Shown here: one piece after another, positions 46,370-57,739 of the stretch | Numbering within the stretch: the stretch's first letter is position 1 | How the letters are laid out: every line of letters starts with the position of its first letter | From: Aphrophora alni | Taxonomy: Eukaryota > Arthropoda > Insecta > Hemiptera > Aphrophoridae | Assembly (NCBI GenBank): GCA_963513935.1 | Contig: OY740768.1 | Coordinates: 45,564,368-45,628,367 of the forward strand | Direction: 5' to 3' | Length of the DNA: 64,000 nt | Position numbers and translations under genes: made by a program | Notes under the pieces: model-generated | The model's database searches: none | Seen by the model: the letters and a program-made list of their open reading frames with translations, nothing else | What the model was told of the DNA's origin: nothing

Positions 46370-46600
46370 TGGTTAGGGTAAGTGGAATAAGACCATCATA
46401 TATCGTCGGATGCCCGGCCCGCGTATATGGATATAAATACCAGGTATTTGTAGCCGCTTTCAATCTTTATATAGGGCATATTTTTATGGAAATGATAGGT
46501 TTTTTTAAACATCTAAATCCAGATTCCATTAAAAAACATAGGACAATAGGAACTGGTATGCATCGCATCTCTTTATTCCGTGTTATTTCTAATCTTAGTT
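46370..46600 (+). promoter_or_regulatory. GC-richer promoter-like region upstream of tandem array
   Basis: 'GCCCGGCCCGCG' (about 46411-46423) is followed by TATAAATA at 46432-46439 and 'CCAGGTATTTGTAGCCGC'. The arrangement resembles the TATA pocket at 40230 and may be the terminal repeat or 5' end of an unidentified retroelement. The 90-codon frame over it has no motifs. Confidence 0.35.
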
Positions 46601-47045
46601 GTTGTTTTTTTTTTATAACCGTTTATATTCCGAACAAATAGATGAAAAAAAGATGCGAACGCGATTAGTTTCTACCGTGTTAATTATTTTTTAATAAGTT
46701 AGGTTCTCTAGTTTTTATAGGCGTTTATATTCCGATACACAAAACATGCAACCAGGATTGCATCCGCGATTAGTTTCTACCGCGGTAATTGTTATTTAAT
46801 AAGTTAGGTTCTTTAGTTGTTTTTTTTTTTTAAGTTTTTTAAGGCGTTTATATTCCGATACACAAAACATGCAACCAGGATTGCATCCGCGATTAGCTTC
46901 TACCGCGGTAATTGTTTTTTAATAAGTTAGGTTCTTTAGTTTTTTTTTTTTAGTTTTTAAAGGCGTTTATATTCTGATACACAAAACATGCAACCAGGAT
47001 TGCATCCGCGATTAGTTTCTACCGCGGTAATTCATTTTTAATAAT
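46600..47045 (+). repeat. tandem array, ~120-bp unit, four copies
   Basis: Copies begin at about 46617 (diverged), 46720, 46843 and 46962. Each has GCGTTTATATTCCGATACAC, 'ACATGCAACCAGGATTGCAT', 'CCGCGATTAG.TTCTACCGCGG', 'TAATT', 'TTTTTAATAAGTTAGGTTCT' and a variable poly-T. The last three are nearly identical; the first differs and lacks the 'CAACCAGGATTGCA' block. The unit contains dyads CCGCGATTAG...CTACCGCGG and TGCAACCAGGATTGCA. The array is 5'-headed by the promoter-like region and followed by 'GACCGGCCGCGATAA'. Confidence 0.9.
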
Positions 47046-47200
47046 TAAAAATATATTTTAATTGTTATTGACCGGCCGCGATAATCAAAACATTTTTACT
47101 GTAGGTGGATATGTTTGGTCGGACAACCACGGGGGTTGACAACAGCGTTAAAAATATGGTGGCATCCACATTCCGGTAGCTAAATAATGGTGGGACGACC

Positions 47201-47203
<3 letters not shown>

Positions 47204-47237
<34 letters not shown>

Positions 47238-47250
47238 CACACAACACACA
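47204..47250. repeat. (CA)n microsatellite
   Basis: CA dinucleotide with 'ACAACAC' interruptions at the right end. Confidence 0.95.
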
Positions 47251-47899
47251 CTCTAATAAGAGTGCCTCTTTCAGCTGGTACACACAAGACTGTAATAAAA
47301 CAACTTTCACAATCTGGTCTTTGTGTTTTATTTATTAGACTATTTGGACTTAAGATAAATTTATATATTAAAATGAATGTACTGCAGTGATAGATTGTAT
47401 AATATTTATAATGTTGTAAACTTTAAAATATTGTAAATTTAATGGAAAAAATATTGTAAATTGAATTGAAAAATAAATGTCTTTTTAAATGTAAACAGAT
47501 ATATTTCTGAAAAGTTCACTCTGGCATTTCATGCCAAATTATTAATTTGTTAAGTATCTAAGGTGTTGCTTGTATGGGAAAAAAAAGTATAATTTACAAA
47601 ATTATTCTTCAACGCAGCAAATCATAAAGTACAGAAATAGACAAAATCATTACTAGGTAAATCTTAAACCCCTCAAATTGCAGATCATACGATATCGTGG
47701 TGTAATAGTGCTGCCACAGCTGTCTTGGTCTTCTGACGTGCAATTTGTTGCTGCCAGTTCGAATGTTCTGTTTATTTCTGAAAAATAAACTTTAGTATAA
47801 AACAGAATGCGTTTAAATTGGTAATTGTGTAAGACATCCTTAGACTTTGAATACTACGGTCGGGAAAAAAAGTTGATCAACACTACACAAACAAAAAGT
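47251..47899. other. AT-rich DNA, no gene seen
   Basis: Nothing recognised beyond AT-rich sequence; the frame starting at 47187 runs through the CA tract. Confidence 0.5.
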
Positions 47900-48065
47900 G
47901 TAGATTCAGTTAAAATGCCTCGGGATTGCCACACCCGTACTCACTGGGAGTCCTTGAGAGAGACCTATGATAAAAAGAGATCCAACCCGACATGAAATCC
48001 AGCTGGGCTCCCTCGTGATTGCCACGTACAGACATACATGTCTGGCATTAATATTGAGGCCTCAG
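47900..48065 (+). other. GC-richer patch with repeated 'PRDCH' coding motif
   Basis: The nucleotide word CTCG(G/T)GATTGCCAC occurs at about 47920 and 48012. Translated, it gives MPRDCHTRTHWESLRETYDK and, 30 codons later, LPRDCHVQTYMSG. It looks like two copies of a short segment, perhaps from a mobile-element protein. No family recognised, and a stop (TGA near 47992) separates them. Confidence 0.3.
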
Positions 48066-48779
48066 CATTTGACACAATTGTACATTAATAGTTTTATGTA
48101 GCACATTTTAGAATTTTACACACTCCAAATTTTGTAAACATCCATTTTGGAAACTAAATTACGAGGCTTATTTTCAGGACGAACTTGTAGTTACTGTAGC
48201 TCTCAGATATGAGTGAGTATATAACAGCTCAAATTTGTTCCATCGTATTTGTAGTACTAAAATTATATATTTTGTCATCCCTCACGCCTCTTTACCCAAA
48301 CGCGGCAACCTTTTGAGATATTAGCAGGTGTTTTGGATTAGTATATGAGAAAGCTGGCATCCTCTCCTTCTCTTTATCTCTCACCCTTTCATTCTTTCTC
48401 CGTTTGTTTCTCTTACTCTCTCCCTACCTCCCCATACTCTATAGCCATTCTACCCCTATACTCTAAGTCGTTGTGAATATCATCTTTATTCCATCACTCC
48501 AAAACGTTACAATGTTTTGCGGCTCAGTTTTCTTGTCGGCCTTGAATTACTCTCAACGCCCCTAAAGTCATTTTTAATAAATCTTTTGAAATTTTATTTT
48601 TTATTTATTAATTTAATTTTTTAATATTTATTTTGATTAATTGAATATTACAAATTTAAGCTACTGCTTAAATAAGTAACACATGTACAAATGTGTTGAA
48701 GCCTAAATCATAATGTAGGTTCTAACTATGTAAAGATTTGATCTAAAACTTTAAAAGAATATAATACATGTCATGTGTT
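48066..48779. other. mixed DNA with a pyrimidine-rich stretch
   Basis: 48365-48450 is CT-rich. 48480-48570 is GC-richer ('GCGGCTCAGTTTTCTTGTCGG'-type sequence) with no open frame. No gene is supported. Confidence 0.4.
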
Positions 48780-49260
48780 TAGTATTGGGACAGATCTTGT
48801 GGCACTGCCGGCAAAGGCATCTTATACCCAGTTCCGTATCCAGTAGCTGTATAGCTTCCACATTAACATGTTTAAGAAGTCTCTTATCATGTTGCCTTGC
48901 ATAATCCTTGATTACTTCTGCCACTAGTTTTAGATTTAAGTTCCAATGTAATTATATAAGGTAGTCTCTTGTTGAAGAGGTTCAATTGCGATTTTCTAAC
49001 AAATAAAAGTATTGACATTTGACATACTTTAAGGTGAATCTGTTTTTTCTTTTTTTTTTTTTTTTCCATGTAAGGTTTATCAAAGTACTTTCCTAGATAT
49101 TTAACCTTATCACATTGTGGTATTTATTTATTATTTATATAAAAACATCTCGCAGAGCAAATGTAATATGAGTTAATTTTTGTTCAATAAGTTTAATTTT
49201 GTAATCAGATGTCCACTCCGAGACCGGATTAAAAGTTGTTGTTTTTTTTAATATCAGTTA
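48780..49260 (-). pseudogene. Jockey-like LINE reverse transcriptase, C-terminal fragment, copy 1
   Basis: On the minus strand the canonical thumb motif DKVKYLG (about 49111-49091, preceded by IPQC) is followed downstream by LKVCQMSILLFVRKSQLNLF and NKRLPY, then RLLKHVNVEAIQLLDT near 48895-48840. This is the order of a Jockey-clade RT C-terminus. A poly-A-encoded Lys run (49059-49045) interrupts the TWK segment. Frameshifts and stops are present. In an intact element this would be the region after the catalytic YADD box, which is not found here. Confidence 0.65.
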
Positions 49261-49856
49261 AAACAAATAATGTAAACAGTTTTTGTGTCACCTAAACCCA
49301 ACTGTTTAGGAACTTGGCAATTATAAAGGCTGTTGATCATAAACAGATTTCAAAGAGATGTTACCATTTAAAAACGATATCTTAACTCACAGCTAAGTAC
49401 TAACTTTCCACTGACAAAATATATGTTTTTTTGTATCTGATAGTCTGTTGTATAAAGAGCTGTTTACTACAAATTGTGTTAGTTGAACTAGGCCTAAATA
49501 AAAATTGCATAGAAACCATGATTCCAACAAAACTGCAAATTTTTAAAAGAGATGTGTTAACATTTCATATAACTTAATATTTAATAAATAAATTTGACAA
49601 TTTTTAACCCCTACCACTTGTTATGAGAACATATTTATTATTCCTGACTCTGGTTACCACTTGGCTGTATTAAAATAGGCTACCATTTATGATTTGTTCA
49701 TAGCTTTTGGTAGATCAAAATCGTGTTTATATTACTAAATTTATTACTTTCCTTGTTTATAGCATTGGTTTCTTCTTCTCAGTTAAGGTTAGATGTGGGT
49801 CTTTTGAATTTCACAATTTATGAACGAAAATTGTAAAAATAGACAATATGTGGTAT
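49261..49856. other. AT-rich DNA between duplicated LINE fragments
   Basis: No recognisable coding sequence; this spacer separates the two copies. Confidence 0.5.
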
Positions 49857-50170
49857 TTCCATGTAAGCCGTTTATCAGGGTGGAAACCTAGATATTTAAC
49901 CTTATCACGTTGTGGTATTTATTTATTATTTATATAAAAACATCTCGCAAAGCAAATGTAATACGAGTTAATTTTTGTTCATGAAGTTTAATTTTCCAGT
50001 CAAGGGTCCACTCCGAGACCTGATTAATTTTATTTTTTTTAATATCAGTTACCTGCGCCTGAGAATCACCAAAAGTATTTTGAATGATCGAATATTTGAT
50101 AGCTCCCCTTACACGATTTATCACAAATTGTACGCTCAATGTTGTACCGGAGCAATTTACAGACAAAAAT
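49857..50170 (-). pseudogene. Jockey-like LINE reverse transcriptase fragment, copy 2
   Basis: The minus strand encodes INQVSEWTLDWKIKLHEQKL, then TRITFAL and, after an in-frame stop, IPQRDKVKYLGFHPDKRLTW. This is better preserved than copy 1. The nucleotide match to 49066-49260 covers about 195 bp in the same orientation. Beyond it the frame continues upstream to 50166 but does not resemble RT, so the junction is probably a breakpoint. The copy ends at the TWK codons, close to where copy 1 turns into poly-A. Confidence 0.65.
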
Positions 50171-50391
50171 GTTAATACCTAGATGAGCAATACCTAGTTA
50201 GTAAATCAGCATAAAAGCAATATTCTGATAAATTTTTATGTTAATCTGGTAATGGAAAAATTGAGAAAAAACACCCAAACACACAAACCAATAAAAATCA
50301 TTATATAAATTTCAAATTGACGGAAAATATAAAAAAAGTTAAGTTATTAGTAGTAGGTTTAATTTTTATTAAATTTATTATTTAAACTCAC

Positions 50392-50604
50392 ATTCGTTAA
50401 ATTCTCCATCGTTCTTGGCTTCTTATTACATAAAACAATAGGCCTAGACATTTGACGTGATTTCGCGAGATTTACTATGGAGGACTTTACTCCCATAACT
50501 TCCTTCCTGACGTTTTCACCTTCCTTCACAACACAGCACACCAATGTCTTTGAAATGCACGCATAACTAATAAACGCACAGTACAAAACTCACTGAAAGA
50601 CTGA
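50392..50604 (-). CDS. candidate first exon of an unknown host gene (5' UTR plus 35 codons)
   Basis: The minus strand shows a possible arthropod initiator TCAGTC (50604-50599), a ~105-nt leader with a short upstream ORF (MRAFQRHWCAVL then stop), an ATG in good context (GTTATGG, 50496-50494), and 35 codons beginning MGVKSSIVNLAKSRQMSRPI and closing TMENLTN. These run directly into GTGAGT (50391-50386), a strong splice donor in phase 0. The patch is GC-richer than both flanks. No TATA box was noted. No protein family is recognised. It may be a real gene start on the minus strand with introns full of the LINE fragments above, or a coincidental set of signals. Confidence 0.35.
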
Positions 50605-51989
50605 GCTCAGTGTTTCCACCATTTTGTTTTGTTTTTTCAAATTATTGCTGAACCGTAATATTTTGTTTTTTACTATTTTCTACAATTCGGAGTCATTAAT
50701 ATTCACAAAGTTTGAACGAAATCGATAGAACCAATTTTGAGAAATTATATATAACAGCCACATTGGCTGATTTGTTTATTTTTTAACCGATAATTCACGA
50801 ACCAACATATTTAAAGAGATGGCGGCCGAGATAAACCGAAACGACGCAATTGTGTAATGTTCTTAAAATTACTTGTTATATTTTTCTCAGTTAGGCCATA
50901 AATTGCTGAAATCTAGACCTTATAGTAAAAAATAACCGTAAGACGTGAAAATAAACCACGGTCATTGCAAATACTGTCACACCATCAACTTAAGTCGATG
51001 TCTCAAAAATGTTTAAACCGATTTCCACTTGTCTCCTGAGTGCCACTTTCTTAGAGATTAACGTACAACTCCCCCAACAACAACCCATTTTTTGTAGGTG
51101 GGGAACAATATCCACATACATATTCGGATTTTCCGGGACAGTCCCTAATTCCTTGTGATAATACAATACGTGTTTTGAGACGACTTATATTCACATAAAA
51201 CTGCTCAATGGCAACTTTAATATAAATCAGTAGGAAACTATGTAAAACAATATTACTAGTCCTTTTAACATGTTGAATATAATAGGAGTCTGAATGGACC
51301 AAAACTGGCTTGCAGACTATTGTAATATCAAGAAAGGTTAAGAACAATGGGTTCTTAAATTTTAATTAAAAGATGTTTTTTTTATTTGTAAAAATGTAGA
51401 GCATGTATGGTTGATTATTAATATAAAATTTTATAAAAAAAATTATGATTAAGTAAAAAAACGGAGTACAAAAGATGACGTAACAAAAAGTCAAAATTTG
51501 AAGTCACAAATTTTTCAAAATTTTAATTATAGCTAATTGTAGACTAAAAGGGCTGTAATGAAATACTATAATAACTTGGAGAAATTAATAAATAATACGG
51601 AAATTTGACCATATAAAGTCAACTGTTTCAGGATTTAAGTTATTTAAATGAAATAAATTTTTAAAAGTAAAATGGTACTGTTTAATAACCTCTTAAAGTT
51701 ACATAAAATGACAAAAATCAATTAATTTGTGTAAATGGTTTATGACTTATGCTAATTAAAAAAGCCATTTTTAAAAAGTTTAACAAACTTAAAATTGTTC
51801 GAATTTTAAGAAACATTTAGCATAAAAATATATACTTAAATGACATATAAAATTGTAATATCACATGAGAAATAGCGGAAAACCCTTAAAAACCTAAATT
51901 AAAACCATAAACTAAAATAGTGAAAATCGGCGATCTAAAAAATCTCATAACTTCGTCGAAAATAATATCATTAATATACTCTAATCAGA
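50605..51989. other. AT-rich DNA with 'GATGGCGGCCG' patch
   Basis: No gene seen. 50690-50850 ('GAACGAAATCGATAGAACCA', 'GATGGCGGCC') resembles insect dispersed-repeat style. The minus-strand frame at 51051-51347 has no recognised motif. Confidence 0.4.
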
Positions 51990-53110
51990 ATAGTGGCGTT
52001 TTAGAGCGAAGCTATCAAGATTCAAGAAGAAAAAGTGCTGCAGATAGGAAATTGGAGGAATTCGATACGGAAAGTTTAGGCGCAGGTAACTTCTGAAGGG
52101 GGAGTCATAGCGGCGCCATTCAAGTTGCATATATATCTAGAGATCAAGAAGAATATAAAGAGATTTCCAGAAGGAAATTCCATCCTCTGTGGAAATGAAT
52201 ATATAAAGATCCAAGGTAAAAAGTTACAAAATTACAATGTCCTACTGTATGTGATAGAATAGCCTCAGGCGGTCACAAAGTTTTTGATCAGATAATTAAA
52301 ACACCCCCACAAAATACGCATAGCCAACAAAGAATAAAAAGCACTGATTTTACAAATTAAATGAAAAATAATTAATTGGAATGAAATATAAATTATTAGA
52401 AAATTCAACCGGGAATCTGGGGAAAATAGTTAAAAATTACAGGTTCAAAAATAATCGAGTATCAAAAACAAACCGGAATCTGCAAAGAGTAGAAAGGGAA
52501 GTTTGGCAGAACTTTTGGAGGAATTCACGGAGCTACTAAATCGAAATCAGGAAGGTAGTATTACCACAATACAGTAAAGTTGCAAAATACTTTCTTATGA
52601 TGAACACGATTGAGAAAAGACGTAAAATACATTCTTAGAAGATTCAGCAGAGGTTTTATTATAACTTGTATTATTGAAATGATTTAAAAGAGACGGTTAA
52701 TTAATAATTCAACAAATGTTCAAACAAGGTTGAAAAGCTTATAAATACTTCGTGTATACTTACAGAGTAATCAAATGCAAAATTGAAAAACCATAACTAG
52801 CACGCGTCCTCTTATATCGGCAGAAAACTAGGACTGAATGCAAGTATAAGGTATATTGTAGATTCTATTAGAACTTCAATATTTTACTAAAAAAGAGAAA
52901 GAGAGAGGGCAGTACCAAGGAACGAAGGAAGGACAACCAAAAATCATCACCCGAAATAATCAGTGAGGAAAATCTATTCCAGAATCATGAAAACACCCTT
53001 TGAGCTTAGCAGGACAGAAGACAAGAAAATCTCGATATCTGCAGGAACACCAGGAAGAAGAATCTCCAAAAAAACATCTAAGGTACCGTTTCATCGAATC
53101 ATTCTAATTT
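51990..53110 (+). mobile_element. unidentified GC-richer, purine-rich leader-like region
   Basis: Composition changes sharply near 51990 and again near 53100. The plus strand is A/G-rich with many 'GAAGAA', 'GGAAG' and 'AAGGAA' words and no frame above 60 codons. It resembles the 14335-15290 block in texture, so a decayed retroelement leader or LTR is possible. No primer-binding site, gag or protease motif was found. Confidence 0.25.
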
Positions 53111-53348
53111 GGTAATGAAAATTATTAACTAATTTAAATAAATTCATTTCAATAAAATTAAGAATTAAATTTTATTGCTTAAAAATTAACGTAATTTTAA
53201 ATATAAATCGATCTCACAAATATCATAATATTTTTCAATTTAATAATTAATCAATAATATTGCAAATTTCGCTTACAAAATTAATAAATTGCAGAAAAAA
53301 AGAAATTATACAATAATATTTCAAGTGAAAAATATATGCTGGTGCCTA

Positions 53349-53421
53349 CTAAGGATAGCTCAGTTAGTAGAGCACCGGCGCGTAAAGCCAAAGGTCCTGG
53401 GTTCAATTCCCAGTCAAGAAC
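53349..53421 (+). repeat. tRNA-like SINE head or tRNA pseudogene
   Basis: The A box TAGCTCAGTTAG starts at 53356 with D stem GCTC/GAGC. B box GGTTCAATTCC lies at 53400-53410 within a perfect T stem CTGGG/CCCAG (53397-53401, 53409-53413). The anticodon stem pairs only three bases (GGC/GCC), position 33 would be C and not T, and the acceptor ends do not pair. It is therefore not a functional tRNA. Frames on both strands here are artefacts. Confidence 0.6.
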
Positions 53422-53989
53422 GTATTTCATCGTTTGGAATAATATTGTATTAACAATACTAGCTGATAAAAACATAAAAGTTTTAAAATTAATAAATTTA
53501 AAATCAAGAAATTATACTTTTAATTTGAAGTTTCATATTTAAAACTTAGTAACTGTAAATATTTTAACTTGCATAGAAAGTGAAAAACTATATTATTTTA
53601 TTAATTCATAAATTTTGAATAATTTGATTTTGTCTATTTCCTGATTTGTCAATATATGAGTTTTATGTTTGTTAATATTAAGAAATGTATATGCGGTACT
53701 ACAAACAACCTACAAAGGTCTCCAAGCTGTACGACTCCAGAAAAAGTTCTAAAGCTTATTGAAGGGAATAATTGGGTTAATTAAAATGATTAGTAATAGA
53801 AGAAATTAGTAATAGCAACTTGGACAGCTAACTAGGCCGACACAGAGTAATTTCTAACGCAGGCTTACTTTTTCAATATCCTGTCTCGTTTTAACTGAGC
53901 TAGTTGGAGGAAAACGTCATGTGTGAGAAAGGTAGGTCGTCCCAATTTGTTGGTGTATAATTAGAGTAGATTCTTTCATACTCTTATTA
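53422..53989. other. AT-rich then mixed DNA, no gene seen
   Basis: Nothing recognisable between the tRNA-like unit and the hAT-like remnant. Confidence 0.45.
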
Positions 53990-54760
53990 TCACACGCTGA
54001 TTTCGACTTTGACTCGCCCTAGTACAAATGATGGTACTGCAAGTCTTAATTGGCATCAGTGGAAAACCCAAATGCAGTACTTAAAAACTTTTTTAATGAC
54101 TCAAGCATGGAAATATGGTTGTGGTTTTTACATAATGTTGCAGATACTTTTCATGAAAGTGTGAACAAAATTTAGGGAGAAACGTTTCAGCGTATGAAGC
54201 TGCAAATGAGTATTTTCACTTGTACAAAATCTTGTAGAAAAGAAAAAAATTATTGTTTTCTTCCATTGAAGTTAAAGAACTCCAAAAACGATCTCGCAAA
54301 TAGAACTTAATGAGTTATTGAAAGAGACAGCAAGCTAGCCCTAGAGAGCTGTCGTGGACTAATTTAAGAATGTAATGTAACCCAGTGCGACGACTTGGTT
54401 TAAAACGTTTTACCACCCACTATGACATGTTCAATGAGCACATGTTTGCTGAGTGGGCTAAGCGTTAAATTATCAACAGAGCTGAGACGATTATCTCTTT
54501 TCAAGAATTAAAAGGGATAATTATTCCAAATATAAGAAAAATGTGCAAGTTTTTACTATCCCTTCCAGAAACCAATTCATCTGTTGAAAAAGCCGTTTCT
54601 ATCGTCAACAACTTTTAACATTCAGAAAAAAGTATCTATGACCATAGACTGTGTCAAAGCTCTCTTGATAATGCACTGATACACAAGTTATCTTCTACTG
54701 ACAAGTACAACTGGAGCAAACCATCAACGTCAGCCTCCTCTGTCACATATTAATGAGTGT
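53990..54760 (+). pseudogene. hAT-like transposase remnant (C-terminal dimerisation region)
   Basis: In frame from 54541 the sequence reads MCKFLLSLPETNSSVEKAVS then IVNNF and a stop. Shifting frame continues IQKKVSMTIDCVKALLIMH. The pattern L-x-x-P-x-x-x-x-x-V-E-x-x-F/V-S, then a VKALL helix, is the hAT-type C-terminal dimerisation domain. Upstream, KRFTTHYDMFNEHMFAEWAK (near 54400-54460) and LNWHQWKTQM (near 54045) are coherent but unassigned; the latter could instead belong to a gag-like protein. Multiple stops and frameshifts show it is dead. No terminal inverted repeats identified. Confidence 0.45.
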
Positions 54761-56924
54761 ATTTCCTACCTATTAATTGAATCATGAATTTCCAAAATGT
54801 TATAGTTACCAAAGAGAGAAAAAAATATTTCCATGACAACAAAGTTTATTAACAATTAAAGAAAAATACATTGAATGATTTGTAAACTCTTGTAACCTTA
54901 ATTTTGGGTCAAAATACAAAAAACATCCATTGTAAAAAATACCATTTTGCAATTTTCAATGTATTTTTCAAATGTATTTTGCAATACATTTTGCTGGGCA
55001 TTTTCCGAAAAAGTACTTCGAACTTGTCAAATCCGACTAAATTGCAACCTCCAGAGCAAACACACCTTCTAACAAACACGCACACTAAATGCAAACATAT
55101 TAAAGATTGTTCCAAAAGTAAGCTGCCAAACTTTAGAAATGAAAAATCAGCGAAACCCCAGAAGCTGATAAACCACAATGAAGTTTTCCGTATAGTTATT
55201 GAAATATTTTAAAGTAAAAGACTTGCACATCAAATACAACGTTTTGAAGTTGCAATTTTGTTAAAATATTTTTTAAAGAAATTTTTTTTTTTTTTATTTT
55301 GAAGTGATTTTTAATCAATTCATGGTTTCTCCGAAAAGTTTCTTATTTATGACGTTCAAAATATTATGACATTAGAAATTTCCCAAAATGTATATTGTCA
55401 TTTAGATAAGGAGAAATAGATAGGAGATGTAAAGAATAGATTAATAGAATAAATGCCCGAGTTGTCAAAATAACTAAAAGATTAAACGTACATAATCAAG
55501 AAATCAAACGTCAGCAGTTGGTTGTGTCAGGCTTGGTTTATTCTCCCTGGATTCCTTGCTCAAGGATTTTGTCTGTGCTTTAGGCTACTGGTTTTAGTTT
55601 CATAGTCAGACCAGAGTTTAGATCCTTAGTTTTTTATTTGTTGACAAAGCCAGGCGCCGAAAAATAAAACATCGCCTCCTGAAAATGCTACAAACATAAA
55701 ATGGCTCCTTCTAAAAGAGTAGGTATATTAAACAATAACTAATTAAAAATTTGTCAAAAATATATAAAATGGCGGACATTTTCAGAGTTTTAAAAAAAAC
55801 AAATTATTACGTTATATGAAAAAGTACCTACTGTCTCCCATTTAAAGTTGGTATTTAATAGTTTACGATATAGTTCCCACTATAAAATAATTACCTTTTA
55901 TATACATGCGTGTTTGGGTGTGTTTGTTAAAAACGCTCTAGAAGTCGTATTATTGTAATTGATAATAAAACACTGAGTGTTCTCCTTTTTTAAATTGTTC
56001 AAAATAACTTTTATTCACTCACAAAAGATAGCGAAATAGAAAATCGATTTACAAATGCCCCCTCCGTTTGTTCAACAACTAATGATTACATCCCAATTTT
56101 TAAAAAAGGTGTAATTAAATGAGCACATCTGGTGTAATTAAATTGCTAGACACTACTTTCACTATTTATTATGGTACATCAATAACTGATAGAAGTAATA
56201 CATATATAACTCCAAATATAATATCAATACATCTTCATTACGTAATGAACAATGTGCAATAAATCAAAATTGTGTTCATCTGTCTCCCTACTATATACCT
56301 CCCACCTTCTGCTTTTGATTTGTACATGCTAACTTACAGTTTAAATAGTCAACTACATTTGCTTACGCTTACATTATACCCATATAAAACGCTTGCGTTT
56401 ATAAATTATGGATCCTGTCTTAAAAGTTCAAAATTTACCTAAGCGATGTTGATAAAATTGTAGTCATTTATTAATTAGTATTACCTAGCCTATGTACCAA
56501 TCTGCATTAACAAAAATGCAGTTCACGAGTAATTTGGAAAATACCAAACTAAATTCTGATCGCCAACTGGTTCAATTTAGTATTTTCTAAATTTTAACCT
56601 ATTATAGTAAAGAAAAAATATTTGAAATGGTAAAGTTTGGCATTAGGAATAATTACAAAGTCAGATGTTGGTGTGGTACCAGTTGTCGTCAAAATTAGGG
56701 ATACAAGTTGTTCAAATATCATAAGCGTAAAGGTTTCTATCATCGGCATTTTCAAATATCAACTAGTGTTAAATGTAGTCATAATTCAAATCATTCATAT
56801 TAACAAAAAAATTACAAAACGTTGTTTCAACAGCGCAAAGAGTTTGCAGTTTTGAAGTCACACACATTTTCCAAAATGCCCCTCACTTATAGGTGTGGCA
56901 ATTCTGAAGAATGGTAGTTCGATC
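54761..56924. other. AT-rich DNA, no gene seen
   Basis: The frames at 54904-55212 (plus) and 54909-55178 (minus) overlap and neither has a motif. 55540-55690 is mildly GC-richer without an open frame. Confidence 0.45.
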
Positions 56925-57060
56925 GAATTTTTATTTCTCTTACCTATCGGGCCTCTCTTGATCAACATTTATTCTTTTTTCTTTTCCGACTCTGACGCCA
57001 TTAGAGCATTCAAGGCCTAGTGATATTTATTTCATTTTCTTTTTTTACCTCATTTTAAAA
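56925..57060 (-). repeat. dispersed repeat R1, 3' fragment (copy C)
   Basis: Shares with copy A the words TCTTTTCCGACTCTGACGCC, 'ATTAGAGCATTCAAGGCCTA' (against ATTGGAGTATTTGAGGCCTA) and 'GGCCTCTCTTGA'. Same orientation as copy A, truncated. Confidence 0.7.
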
Positions 57061-57739
57061 CATGACAATGACAAAAAGCCAAGTTATTTTTACAACAATT
57101 AAACAACTTTAAAATTATCAAAGATACTTGTCTGTTATAACATTTAAGATGTTATATAATATTTTATTTTAATGATTTAATTTAATTTTAATTTACTTTC
57201 TTTTTTTTAATTATTTTGAAAACTAGGATGGTTTAATTAAATTAATTCCACAAAACAAATTTTTACCCTTTAACTATCTTCTGGATTTATTATCAGACAA
57301 TTATTTTATAAAAACAAGTATCAATTCAATTAATTATTCATTTCAATCTTAAGACTACTTCATTCTCTCACACTTTCATTCTTTAAAACTAATTTACGCT
57401 AATACACAATATTATGGATGACAATTTTAAAATCTTAATTGATTATTCAATTTACATTAAAAAAACTCTACGAATGTTTCTAGAGATCTTGTCTTAATGT
57501 TCTTATTAATTTTATATCAAATTTATTACAACAAACAATTTTCTTTAATTAACTTATATTATTTCCAAATTACTTTTATTTTGCCGGCTAGCTCAATTAC
57601 TTTTCTTTAATTTAATTATACAAAAAAAAACTTGACTCTTATCTCGGGCATGGGAACTTTTATGACTCATCAAAGTGAAATACTAGATTCTAATGATTAT
57701 TAATTATAAATTTTGGTACTTATCAAACAGTTACTCCTC
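57061..57739. other. AT-rich DNA, no gene seen
   Basis: Long runs of A+T only; no coding or repeat structure recognised. Confidence 0.5.

Noticed and set aside
46600..47045. CRISPR array
   Set aside because: The units are near-identical along their full length with no unique spacers and the setting is eukaryotic; this is an ordinary tandem repeat.
47187..47390. His-Thr repeat protein
   Set aside because: Translation of the (CA)n microsatellite.
53349..53421. Functional tRNA gene
   Set aside because: A and B boxes are good, but the acceptor and anticodon stems do not pair and position 33 is not T. Called as tRNA-like repeat instead.
54904..55212. Overlapping open frames on both strands
   Set aside because: Neither begins with a supported ATG or shows a motif; mirror-image openness is a composition effect.
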